DNA from: Streptomyces sp. NBC_01314
GTDB lineage: Bacteria; Actinomycetota; Actinomycetes; Streptomycetales; Streptomycetaceae
Assembly: GCF_041435215.1 (NCBI RefSeq)
Contig: NZ_CP108394.1
Coordinates: 496,001 to 560,000, forward strand
DNA length: 64,000 bases
Direction of reading: 5' to 3'
The notes beneath the pieces are model-generated. The model was not told the origin of the DNA, made no database searches, and saw nothing but the letters and a program-made list of their open reading frames with translations. The translations under genes were made by a program, and so were the position numbers. Position 1 is the stretch's first letter, and each line of letters starts with the position of its first letter. Shown here in pieces: positions 57,590 to 64,000 of the stretch.

Positions 57590-57977
57590 CTGGTGGTAGA
57601 AGCGTTCGACGAACCGCGCGCGGTGACCGTCGGCGCCGCCGTCGAAGGCCTTGGGCACGTCTACGACTCCGCCGGACAGGTCGAGTTCGACCCGGACGGC
57701 ACGGCTCACCACGTTCAACGGAAAGGCTCCGCGCAGCCTGACGGTGCTGTTCGCCGACGCGACCTCCGGCGTGACGACGTACGCCGCAAACCGCGCCCTG
57801 GAGATCGGCGCGCCAGACGCGGAGGGTTGGGTGACGGTGGACTTCAACCGCGCGGGCAACCTCCCTTGCGCCTACAGCGACCTCGCGACCTGCCGCCTGC
57901 CGCCGACTGAGAACCGGCTGCCGGCAGCGATCGAGGCGGGCGAACGCATCCCCCTGGAACGAGGCGGCCGCCCCTGA
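57590..57977 (+). pseudogene. DUF1684-family C-terminal part, frameshifted
   Basis: VEAFDEPRAVTVGAAVEGL and AGQVEFDPDGTAHHV continue in another frame, after a shift near 57710, as RSLTVLFADATSGVTTYAAN, EGWVTVDFNRAGNLPCAYSD and LATCRLPPTENRLPAAIEAG. VDFNRAxNxPCAYxDxATCxLPPxENRL is the hallmark of DUF1684. The front part of the protein is missing. Confidence 0.65.
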
Positions 57978-58018
57978 CCCGGCCGCGAGCCCCGCGCGGG
58001 TCCGGTCAGCGGGTCCGG

Positions 58019-59479
58019 TCAGTAGGGGTACCGGGGCGCCACGTCGACCACGTTGTAGCCGGGATCGGCCGAGGACTGTCCACCGTACCCGCCGTAGCCG
58101 CCGTAGCCGCCTTGGCCACCCGAGGGGTCGTAGTCCCCACCCGTGGGCGGCGGGGCGTCGTATGTCTCCACAGGCGCGGCGACTTCCCTGTAGTAGGGGA
58201 GGCTGGTCCATTGCGGGCCGTTGCGGTCCATGTGGCGGCTCTCGCTGTTGGCCGCTCGACTGCCGCCGTTGCAACGCCGGCACAGGACACGGAGGTTGTT
58301 CAGGTGGCTCGCCGCTTCCCGCGCGCTTTCCAGCGTGATCGCCGTGACGTCGCGGTCGATGCCGTGTCCTACTTCCGCCACCCATTCAATGGGGTCCACC
58401 ATGCGGTGCACGTAGGCGAGGATGCCCTCGATGTGATCGATCTCGTACCAGTTCCTCTCCCTGGCGCTGGCGGCAGCCGCCCTGCTGAGAACCATGTCGC
58501 CGCAGTGCTGGCACTCGTAGCGGTTGGTACCGGTACGTGAACTCTCCCTGCTGTGAGTCATCTCCAGCACCGCTTCCTCGGTGCCGGGCAGCCAGGTGAG
58601 CTGGGTCCTGGTCCCGCTCCACAGTGGCTCACCGTTCGGGCCGAGGCGCGGGAGAGGGACCTGTGCGGCCTCCGTCAGGGGGTCCCGCTGGCCGCTGCCG
58701 CTGGAGGCGGCGCCCGCGCGGCTGCGCGCGTGGGTACGGGGCGCGTCCTCGTTCGCCCTGCGCTCGCTGTCCCGCTGGGTGCTCGAACGGCTGGAGCGAC
58801 GAGCCATGCGCTGGACAGACTCCGCGGGGGTGGGTGCGGCAGCGGCCGAGATCAACCGCTGGATGCCGGCTGTCGGCGCGCTGACGTTCTCCATGGCGGC
58901 GGCCTGCCGCTCCTCCGGAGAGTTGGGATCCGAGACCTTCAGCCCGTCGCCGTTGTCGTTGCCCGAGACCTGCCCGGCCGCCTGCTGGAAGGTGTGCGCC
59001 ACCTCGTGCAGCACCTTCGAGCGCGTCATGGCGCCGTCGAAGACCATGTGGTTGCCGGATGTGTATGCATCGGCGCCGATGCCCTGGGCGGATAGGCGCG
59101 CAGTCGCGTCGGTGTGCGTACGCAGGTGCGACAGGTCCACGCCGTAGACCGACTCCGCCTCCTTGCGCATCGGGCCGTCGAAGTGCCGGCCGGGGGTGCT
59201 GATGACGTCCGAGACGGCTGAGCGCTGCACGGACGGCGTCTGGCCGCAGCCGTCACCGCACCCCGTGTCGTGCCCCTGCTGCCGCTCCTGGTCCTGCGCG
59301 AGCCGCTGGACGACCGCGGCATTGCCCGCAAGGCCCTGAAGTGCCCGAGCCTGCGCGGCCGTGATCGGGGCCCTCACCGCGAGCGCTCTTTGGACCGCCG
59401 GAGGTGTGACGGCGGTACGCACCGATCGTGCGCGCCGGTCGGAAGAGCCTTTCTGGTCCGGCTCTCGCTGTGTACGCAT
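58019..59479 (-). CDS. DUF4157 (eCIS core) protein with C-terminal HNH nuclease domain
   Basis: A 486-residue protein with GGAG seven bases before the ATG. The N-terminal part has repeated VQR segments (VVQRLA, SVQRSA, GIQRLI, SVQRMA), typical of DUF4157 proteins linked to extracellular contractile injection systems. The DUF4157 core (about 93-165) includes FDGPMRKEAESVYGVDLSHLR and LHEVAHTFQQ, with the metalloprotease-like HEVAH at 158-162. The C-terminal part (about 315-420) is an HNH nuclease: CQHC at 323-326, EIDHIEGI with D348/H349, HLNNLRVLC and CRRC at 400-403, the two CxxC pairs binding zinc. The tail is Gly/Tyr/Pro-rich. The layout is that of a self-processing carrier plus toxin. No immunity gene is obvious next to it. 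Confidence 0.85.
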   Translation of the reverse strand: MRTQREPDQKGSSDRRARSVRTAVTPPAVQRALAVRAPITAAQARALQGLAGNAAVVQRLAQDQERQQGHDTGCGDGCGQTPSVQRSAVSDVISTPGRHFDGPMRKEAESVYGVDLSHLRTHTDATARLSAQGIGADAYTSGNHMVFDGAMTRSKVLHEVAHTFQQAAGQVSGNDNGDGLKVSDPNSPEERQAAAMENVSAPTAGIQRLISAAAAPTPAESVQRMARRSSRSSTQRDSERRANEDAPRTHARSRAGAASSGSGQRDPLTEAAQVPLPRLGPNGEPLWSGTRTQLTWLPGTEEAVLEMTHSRESSRTGTNRYECQHCGDMVLSRAAAASARERNWYEIDHIEGILAYVHRMVDPIEWVAEVGHGIDRDVTAITLESAREAASHLNNLRVLCRRCNGGSRAANSESRHMDRNGPQWTSLPYYREVAAPVETYDAPPPTGGDYDPSGGQGGYGGYGGYGGQSSADPGYNVVDVAPRYPY

Positions 59480-59759
59480 TCATCCACTCCGTCGATGGCC
59501 AGGAGGTGTCTTTCCTTGTTCCACCTGGCTTATGGCAAGTTGGCCGGTACGTGAATGGTCGCAAGGGCAGCCCTTGCACCCTTGTGGACATACCTCGAAC
59601 GATCAACAGAAGCCTCGGCGTTCGAGCATAGGCCCGGTTCGCCCGCACCGGCCCCGCATTCGTTCGCGACGCAGAGCGCGGAGCCGTTCGACCGCGACGA
59701 ACGGCCGGCGATGACGGACGTGCCCCGGACAGGGCGGGGCCGGCGGTCCAGGCAGTGGC

Positions 59760-59998
59760 GAGACAGTTACTGACTTCGGCGAGCTGCTGAACAAGCACAG
59801 AGCCAGGACGAAGTAGACCACCGCGCGGGCCGGCAGAAGCCTGCGGCGGCGCTCGGCCCTTCCGGTCAACTCCAGTACCTCGTCGACCACTTCGGGGGTG
59901 ATCTCCTCAGTGAGTACGCCGAGCCGGATCCGGTCGCCGAACTGTGGCTCCAACCGCCTTCGGGAGCTTCGAGGGGACACTGGACGGGGCGTCGACAT
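59760..59998 (-). pseudogene. IS4-family transposase, N-terminal fragment
   Basis: DRIRLGVLTEEITPEVVDEV, LELTGRAERRRRLLPARAVV and YFVLALCLFSSS match the N-terminal domain of IS4 transposases (pfam13006 type). The frame then diverges at about 59760 and the catalytic part is missing. A hairpin at 60035-60099 is probably the matching IS end. Confidence 0.75.
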
Positions 59999-60034
59999 GA
60001 CGATTGAAGCAGCAGCGATGGCAGACTGAGCGCC

Positions 60035-60099
60035 CGACGGGGCTCCCTTGCAGGCAGTCGGATCTTGGTCGATCTTCTGTCCTACCGGGAGCCCCGTCG
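60035..60099. repeat. Inverted repeat at the IS4 end
   Basis: CGACGGGGCTCCC at 60035-60047 faces its perfect complement GGGAGCCCCGTCG at 60087-60099 with a 39-base loop. It sits 37 bp upstream of the IS4 transposase start and likely represents its terminal or subterminal repeat. The rest of 60000-60318 holds no recognisable gene. Confidence 0.6.
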
Positions 60100-60318
60100 C
60101 CGTGTCCCGAGATTATCCGGCGCATCATCAGATCGGGGCGAATCCCCTCACGCACCCCAGGGTCCTACCCACCCAAACCGCTACCAGCATGGCGTCCCAC
60201 CTGCACCGATGCGCTAAATCACCGGCATTGGACTGAGTACCGTAGTTGGCCCGTCCGGCCGAGCCTGCGCTCACCGACAAATGGGTGGGCCGCGTTGGCC
60301 GAGCGAGGCGACGCCGGG

Positions 60319-60960
60319 TCAGTCTCGGGCGCGGCGGCGCAGCCGGTGGGTGACTGCCCGTTGGGACAGGGGGCCGAGTCCTTCCAGGGCCTGAGCGAGG
60401 ACGGCGAGCTGTTCGAGCGAGTCCAGGGCGCCGGCGGCGCCCTCGGGGTCGACGCCCTCGTACAGTTCGATGCCGACGAAGGAGGCGGCCGCAGCACGGG
60501 CCAGCCCGGCGGGGTCGGCGAAGGCGGCCAGGGGGGTCGCGGCGAGCAGCCGGGTCAGGACGGCCTCCAGCTCCTCGATCCACAGCGCGAGCCCGGCGGA
60601 GGTCGCGGCCGCGAGGGCGGGCACGGTCTGGCCGGCGGCCAGCAGCTGACCGAGGACGGCCACCTGGCCGGCGGCCCGTTCCTCGGCGTGCATCGCGCGG
60701 GCGAAGGTCAGGAGTTCCGTGAGGGAGTCCAGGGCGGCGAGCCGCTCGCGGTAGCGGGAGACGCGCTGCTCGGCGCCGTGCACGCAGGCAGCGGCGAGGA
60801 GCTCGTCGACGGAACCGAAGTGGTAGAAGATCAGCGCCTGGTTGACCCCGGCGGTGGTCGCGATCGAGCGGGCCGAGGTCTTGGCGATGCCCTGCTCGAC
60901 CAGGGTGCGCAGGGCCCCTTCGAGGAGTTTGAGGCGAGTGGCCCCGCCGGACGCGCTCAC
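60319..60960 (-). CDS. TetR-family regulator of the DUF4166 operon
   Basis: A 213-residue regulator. The HTH is ALRTLVEQGIAKTSARSIATTAGVNQALIFYHFGSVDELLAAA, and the C-terminal domain matches the group with AVLGQLLAAGQTVPALAAA. Its GTG overlaps the DUF4166 stop (GTGA), so it is the last gene of a three-gene operon and likely represses it by binding the palindromes at 62359-62443. Confidence 0.9.
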   Translation of the reverse strand: MSASGGATRLKLLEGALRTLVEQGIAKTSARSIATTAGVNQALIFYHFGSVDELLAAACVHGAEQRVSRYRERLAALDSLTELLTFARAMHAEERAAGQVAVLGQLLAAGQTVPALAAATSAGLALWIEELEAVLTRLLAATPLAAFADPAGLARAAAASFVGIELYEGVDPEGAAGALDSLEQLAVLAQALEGLGPLSQRAVTHRLRRRARD

Positions 60961-61637
60961 GCGCGGGCCTCCTCGCGGACGGGCCGCAGGCCGGCGCGGA
61001 GTCCGCTCCCGCCCGCGTCGACGTACTCGGCGGTGAAGGAGCCCTCGTAGCCGAAGAGGAAGCCGAAATGCCGGTTGGTCACCCGCACCCGGATCCGGAA
61101 GCGGCCGGTGCTCTCGTCGAACGACTCGCGGACCTCGGCTTCGCCTCCGATCAGGGACGGAACGCGAACGTCGACGGGGCCCTCGCGGAAGCGGTGCTCG
61201 CCGGAGCGGATGAGGAGCGAGCCGTCGGGTTCGGCGCTCATGTGGAGGTCGCTGGCGAGGTGCTGGTGGGTGCCGAGGTAGTCGAGGACGCAGTCGCGCT
61301 CGGGGCTGAAGACCATCGTGGCGTCGAAGCGGTGGGGGCCGTCAGGCAGCTGGAAGGTCCGCGCGAAGGTGACGGTCTCGCGGCCGAAGGAGTCCACGTA
61401 GGGGAAGTTCTCGATGACGAAGGGCACATGGCGTCCCTCGCGCGGGACGAGGATGTTGCGCGTCCCGCCGAGCCGGAGGAACGGCTTGACGAAAGGGGCA
61501 CCGTGACGGATCCGCTCCATCGTTCCGCGCCCGACGCAGGCTTCGCCGCTGTCGAGCCCGACGGAGAAGCGCCGCCGGATCTCGGGGTGCAGGCGGCCGA
61601 AGTCGGCGCCCATGTGGGTGTGAAAGATCGAGGTCAC
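60957..61637 (-). CDS. DUF4166 domain protein
   Basis: A 226-residue protein starting at a GTG that overlaps the previous stop (GTGA). It begins TSIFHTHMGADFGRLHPEIRRRF and contains LGGTRNILVPREGRHVPFVI, ETVTFARTFQLPDGPHRFDA and FGFLFGYEGSFTAEYVD. FGxLHPxIxxRF and the closing FGYEGxFTxEY are typical of DUF4166, an all-beta fold of unknown function that often lies near lipid enzymes. It is between an SRPBCC protein and the TetR gene. Confidence 0.85.
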   Translation of the reverse strand: MTSIFHTHMGADFGRLHPEIRRRFSVGLDSGEACVGRGTMERIRHGAPFVKPFLRLGGTRNILVPREGRHVPFVIENFPYVDSFGRETVTFARTFQLPDGPHRFDATMVFSPERDCVLDYLGTHQHLASDLHMSAEPDGSLLIRSGEHRFREGPVDVRVPSLIGGEAEVRESFDESTGRFRIRVRVTNRHFGFLFGYEGSFTAEYVDAGGSGLRAGLRPVREEARA

Positions 61638-62344
61638 GAGGACTCCAGGACGGCGAGCAGCCGGGGGGCGCGGACGCGCACGGGAGGCGTACGTCGGCAG
61701 CGGCGTGCGGCGGGGGTGCCGGGCAGCGGGGGCAGCAGGGCGGCCAGGACGGCGGTGCCCGCCGCGAAGGCGAGCGGGGCGACGGGAGAGGCGAGCAGGG
61801 CGGCAAGGACCAGGGCCAGGCGCAGGGCGCTCTCCCCGAGGGCGCGGGCGAGGGCGGCGCGCGGGTGGGTCCCGCGTTCGCACCACAGCCGCAGCCGGTC
61901 GAAGGACCAGGCGGTGGCCCAGCCCATGAGCGGCCGGAAGACCAGCCGGTCGGCGACGGCACCGCAGCGGCCCCAGCGCGGGCGGTAGTCGTAGCCGGTC
62001 AGGAAGCGGATCCCGGTGGGGCCGGGGACGTAGCGCCAGTAGCCGCTGCCCTCGGCGAGCAGCGAGAGCGGGTGGCCCGAGGCGAAGCGCAGCGCCGAGA
62101 CGCGCGTGCCGTCGGACCGCTGCCGCTCGCCCGCGCTGACTCCGGTGCCGGCGATCCACAGGAGGGGCAGCAGCCGGGTCGCGTAGCGGAAGCGCTGCGG
62201 CTCTCCCTCGACGCGGGGCAGGTAGGAGATCGAGGTGAACCTCAGGTCCCAGGACTGGTGCCGCGCCGGGTCCTGGGTCCGCTCCCAGAGGACGTCCATA
62301 TCGGCGTCGATCACGGTCTCCACGTACAACCCCATGGCCGCCAT
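61634..62344 (-). CDS. SRPBCC/START-like protein with C-terminal membrane segment
   Basis: About 236 residues from the ATG at 62344, which has AAGGA upstream. The fold is START-like: VETVIDADMDVLWERTQDPARHQSWDLRFTSISYLPR, WRYVPGPTGIRFLTGYDYRPRWG. LALVLAALLASPVAPLAFAAGTAVLAALL near the C-terminus forms one or two membrane helices. It probably binds a lipid or hydrophobic ligand. It is the first gene of the operon SRPBCC, DUF4166, TetR. Confidence 0.72.
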   Translation of the reverse strand: MAAMGLYVETVIDADMDVLWERTQDPARHQSWDLRFTSISYLPRVEGEPQRFRYATRLLPLLWIAGTGVSAGERQRSDGTRVSALRFASGHPLSLLAEGSGYWRYVPGPTGIRFLTGYDYRPRWGRCGAVADRLVFRPLMGWATAWSFDRLRLWCERGTHPRAALARALGESALRLALVLAALLASPVAPLAFAAGTAVLAALLPPLPGTPAARRCRRTPPVRVRAPRLLAVLESS

Positions 62345-62358
62345 CTCATCCTTCTCAC

Positions 62359-62380
62359 GGTTTGAGCATTCGCTCAAACC
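62359..62380. promoter_or_regulatory. Operator-like palindrome A
   Basis: GGTTTGAGC and GCTCAAACC are perfect 9-bp half-sites around a 4-base ATTC centre. It lies 14 bp before the SRPBCC start, so binding would block transcription or translation initiation of the TetR operon. Confidence 0.75.
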
Positions 62381-62395
62381 GCAAGGTAGCCCAGT

Positions 62396-62411
62396 TTGAG
62401 CGAACGCTCAA
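62396..62411. promoter_or_regulatory. Operator-like palindrome B
   Basis: TTGAGCGAACGCTCAA is a 7+7 inverted repeat with an AA centre and shares the TTGAGC/GCTCAA half-sites with palindrome A. Confidence 0.7.
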
Positions 62412-62431
62412 GAAGATCGGCGGGCCGGTTG

Positions 62432-62443
62432 GAGCGTGCGCTC
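62432..62443. promoter_or_regulatory. Operator-like palindrome C (weaker)
   Basis: GAGCGTGCGCTC repeats the GAGC/GCTC core of palindromes A and B but lacks the outer TT/AA. The three centres are about 34 bp apart each, close to three helical turns. Confidence 0.55.
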
Positions 62444-62575
62444 AGGACGCCCCTCACCCACGACCGCGCACGCACGCGACAGCGCCCCCGGTCGGTCGGC
62501 CGGGGGCTGCGGAAGAGGAGGGGAGCGGACGGGCGCCGCTGACTGGCTCGGCCGTCCCGCCCCAGGAGCGTAAGG

Positions 62576-62641
62576 GCCAACTAGAGCGCTCAGGGGCCAT
62601 CTACAGCGCTCAGTCACGTGACTGAGCGCTTCAGTTGGCGA
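62576..62641. repeat. Iteron-like 20-bp repeats, left group
   Basis: GCCAACTAGAGCGCTCAG (62576-62593) and GCCATCTACAGCGCTCAG (62596-62613) are direct repeats with a 20-bp period. An inverted copy TGAGCGCTTCAGTTGGCGA follows at 62623-62641. Where they meet they form a perfect 26-bp palindrome (62605-62630, centred on CACGTG). Confidence 0.7.
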
Positions 62642-62755
62642 GTTGAGCTACGCCAGCCGCCTGCGGAGACGCGTGTGCCGGCCTGGGGCAACACGACAGC
62701 GGCCCCGCAGGTCAGCACGAACGCCGTCAAGACGCTCCCAGGCGGGACAGCCGGG

Positions 62756-63382
62756 TCAGCTATCGGTGCACGAGGGCCAGTGGTCTGCCGCCCACTCCGG
62801 CCAGCCCGGCCAGCCCGCCGGCGGGGGCGGGATCTCGCCGCCGTGGAGTTCGGCGGCGTCAGGCACCTGGAACTTCTCCCGCCATCGGTCTACGTCGGCC
62901 TCACTCATCGGGAACGTCTGATGCGGTGCCGTCGCCTGGCGGTGCGCGATGCGGGCGAGCTGGACATCCTTGTCCACGGGCAGGTAGACCACCTGGCACG
63001 CTGCCCCGCCCGACCGCGCCAGCCAGCGCAGTGCAGACCGTTCATCGCGGTCCCAGAGCCCGTAGTCGAGCACGACGCTGGTCCCCAGCCGCAGCGCCTG
63101 CAGGGCTACCGAGATGAGCCGCCCTTCGAGCACAAAGCGCCTGCCGTCGGCCATCGAATCGCCGAAGAGCGGGACCATCCAGTGATCCGGGGTCAGCCGC
63201 AGCGCCAGATGCGTTACGGCGAGCTCATTGGCCCAGGTGGTCTTCCCGGCTCCAGGGAGCCCGACCATCAGGAGCAGGGAGGCGACACCCGGGTCCTGCA
63301 TGACAACGGGTCCGGCTGCATGCGGGCATGGGAACGGGAATGGGTTTTCGTACTGTGAATCGAAACGCTGCGACTGAGACAT
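62756..63382 (-). CDS. P-loop kinase-like ATPase (AAA_33/zeta-like)
   Basis: About 208 residues from the ATG at 63382; a start at 63304 (MQDPGVAS) is possible. Walker A is MVGLPGAGKTTWANEL. LRLTPDHWMVPLFGDSMADG, LGTSVVLDYGLWDRDER and VVYLPVDKDVQLARI follow, typical of small actinobacterial kinases related to zeta toxins, chloramphenicol phosphotransferase and polynucleotide kinases. The C-terminal DAAELHGGEIPPPPAGWPGW is unusual and Trp/Pro-rich. The gene is flanked on both sides by the same 20-bp repeat. Confidence 0.8.
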   Translation of the reverse strand: MSQSQRFDSQYENPFPFPCPHAAGPVVMQDPGVASLLLMVGLPGAGKTTWANELAVTHLALRLTPDHWMVPLFGDSMADGRRFVLEGRLISVALQALRLGTSVVLDYGLWDRDERSALRWLARSGGAACQVVYLPVDKDVQLARIAHRQATAPHQTFPMSEADVDRWREKFQVPDAAELHGGEIPPPPAGWPGWPEWAADHWPSCTDS

Positions 63383-63715
63383 GTCTCCCCTGATCAGGCA
63401 GGATGGCCCGGCAGCACAGAAACAAGTGTGTGACTGCCGACAGAACACTGATCCGGCGGTACATCAGCAAAGGGCCGTGGTTACGGCACCCTCGGATACC
63501 GCCGCAAAGCGGCGGCACGGGTAGTCATAGCAGCGCAACAGCACATTCCTGCACCATAGCCGACCCGGACGTCGATCCGTCAGCAACCTGCGCGTCAAGC
63601 GAACCGGGCTCAGTCCTGCGGCGCCTTGAACGTGGCTCCGCCAATTCAAGCGCTCATCCGCCAACCGAAGTGCTCAGTCACAGCGGCCCGGAGCTCACGT
63701 CGTCACGGCCGTTCT
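63383..63715. other. Upstream region of the P-loop kinase
   Basis: No gene is supported in these 333 bases. It holds the second iteron group at 63637-63680. Confidence 0.5.
63637..63680. repeat. Iteron-like 20-bp repeats, right group
   Basis: TCCGCCAATTCAAGCGCTCA (63637-63656) is followed directly by TCCGCCAACCGAAGTGCTCA (63657-63676), 16 of 20 bases alike, then GTCAC as in the left group. Confidence 0.7.
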
Positions 63716-64000
63716 CTACAGGTCGAACTCGAGGTGCTCGATGTCGGTGAAGCGGACCTCCTCCAGCCGGCCCGCGCGGCGTCCGTTGTCCTGGAAGTAC
63801 ACCTCCTTGAGTGCTTCGGCGGCGATCTGCTGGAGCTGCTGGTCGGTGGCGCCGGCCTCCTGGGCGTCGAAGAGGCGGGCGGCGTACTGCGGCGGCAGGG
63901 CGACCGTCAGGTGCCGGAGCCGGTCCTCGTCCGTCGTCCCGATCGGCGCGGTGTAGCCGATCCGGGCGCGGGTGTCGATGACGATGCCGCCGGTGGTCGC
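63716..64000 (-). CDS. C-terminal part of an unknown protein (runs off the window)
   Basis: The last 94 residues of a minus-strand gene whose start is beyond the right edge. It reads GGIVIDTRARIGYTAPIGTT, RHLTVALPPQYAARLFDAQE, QIAAEALKEVYFQDNGRRAG and ends RFTDIEHLEFDL. The codon bias is strong and the sequence looks soluble and alpha-helical. I do not recognise the family. Confidence 0.6.
   Translation of the reverse strand, partial: ATTGGIVIDTRARIGYTAPIGTTDEDRLRHLTVALPPQYAARLFDAQEAGATDQQLQQIAAEALKEVYFQDNGRRAGRLEEVRFTDIEHLEFDL

Noticed and set aside
58080..58130. Tandem short repeats (GCCGTAGCC-type) considered as a possible minisatellite or regulatory array
   Set aside because: They encode the Gly-Gly-Tyr repeats in the tail of the DUF4157-HNH protein, so they are coding repeats.

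Overview
The window is actinobacterial DNA, almost certainly from a Streptomyces or close relative. It is high in G+C throughout, has GTG starts and ATGA/GTGA stop-start overlaps, and carries typical Streptomyces families (AveC-like, DUF4166, receptor Ser/Thr kinases, DUF4157, replication-relaxation, XRE/MmyB regulators). The many truncated insertion sequences and broken genes suggest a chromosome arm or other accessory region rather than the conserved core.

Region 1 (about 0-14 kb) looks like a terpenoid locus. A tightly overlapping minus-strand operon encodes a cis-prenyltransferase, a class I terpene synthase with an altered Asp-rich motif, a Rieske oxygenase and a second class I terpene synthase. 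Nearby are an SDR, a deazaflavin-nitroreductase-like protein, a two-domain fusion of a squalene/phytoene-synthase-like domain with a cis-prenyltransferase, a small ABC exporter, a wax-ester-synthase-type acyltransferase, a methyltransferase, and at the left edge an AveC-like membrane protein. Together they could make a non-standard prenyl chain, cyclise, oxidise and acylate it, and export it. No trans-type FPP/GGPP synthase is visible in the window.

Region 2 (15.4-29 kb) holds a decayed IS1182-like element, a NarL/LuxR two-component pair next to an MMPL transporter, an enoyl-CoA hydratase/hydrolase pair divergent from a TetR regulator with two near-identical 16-bp palindromes between them, and an XRE regulator divergent from an aldo/keto reductase. 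A JmjC-cupin remnant followed by the front part of an aldo/keto reductase lies at 26-27 kb; the back part of a similar reductase, followed by a phosphotransferase, lies at 5.4-6.8 kb on the same strand. This suggests an older operon interrupted by about 19 kb.

Region 3 (29-45 kb) has a hydroxyacid dehydrogenase/HAD phosphatase pair behind an ABC-ATPase remnant, a replication-relaxation protein, a LysR/MFS divergent pair, an intact IS256-family element, a membrane-linked NACHT NTPase, an SDR with an operator-like inverted repeat and a broken TetR gene, and a run of debris (DNA ligase, SUKH, IS630, ABC1-kinase-like and ISKra4 fragments).

Region 4 (45-64 kb) contains a lipoprotein and two tandem receptor-type Ser/Thr kinases with substrate-binding-protein-like outer domains, an Rhs tail with a frameshift, an FAD monooxygenase, a MITE-like element, a DUF4157-HNH protein resembling an eCIS effector or polymorphic toxin, and a TetR/DUF4166/SRPBCC operon with three palindromes at its front. 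A small P-loop kinase follows, flanked by 20-bp iteron-like repeats.
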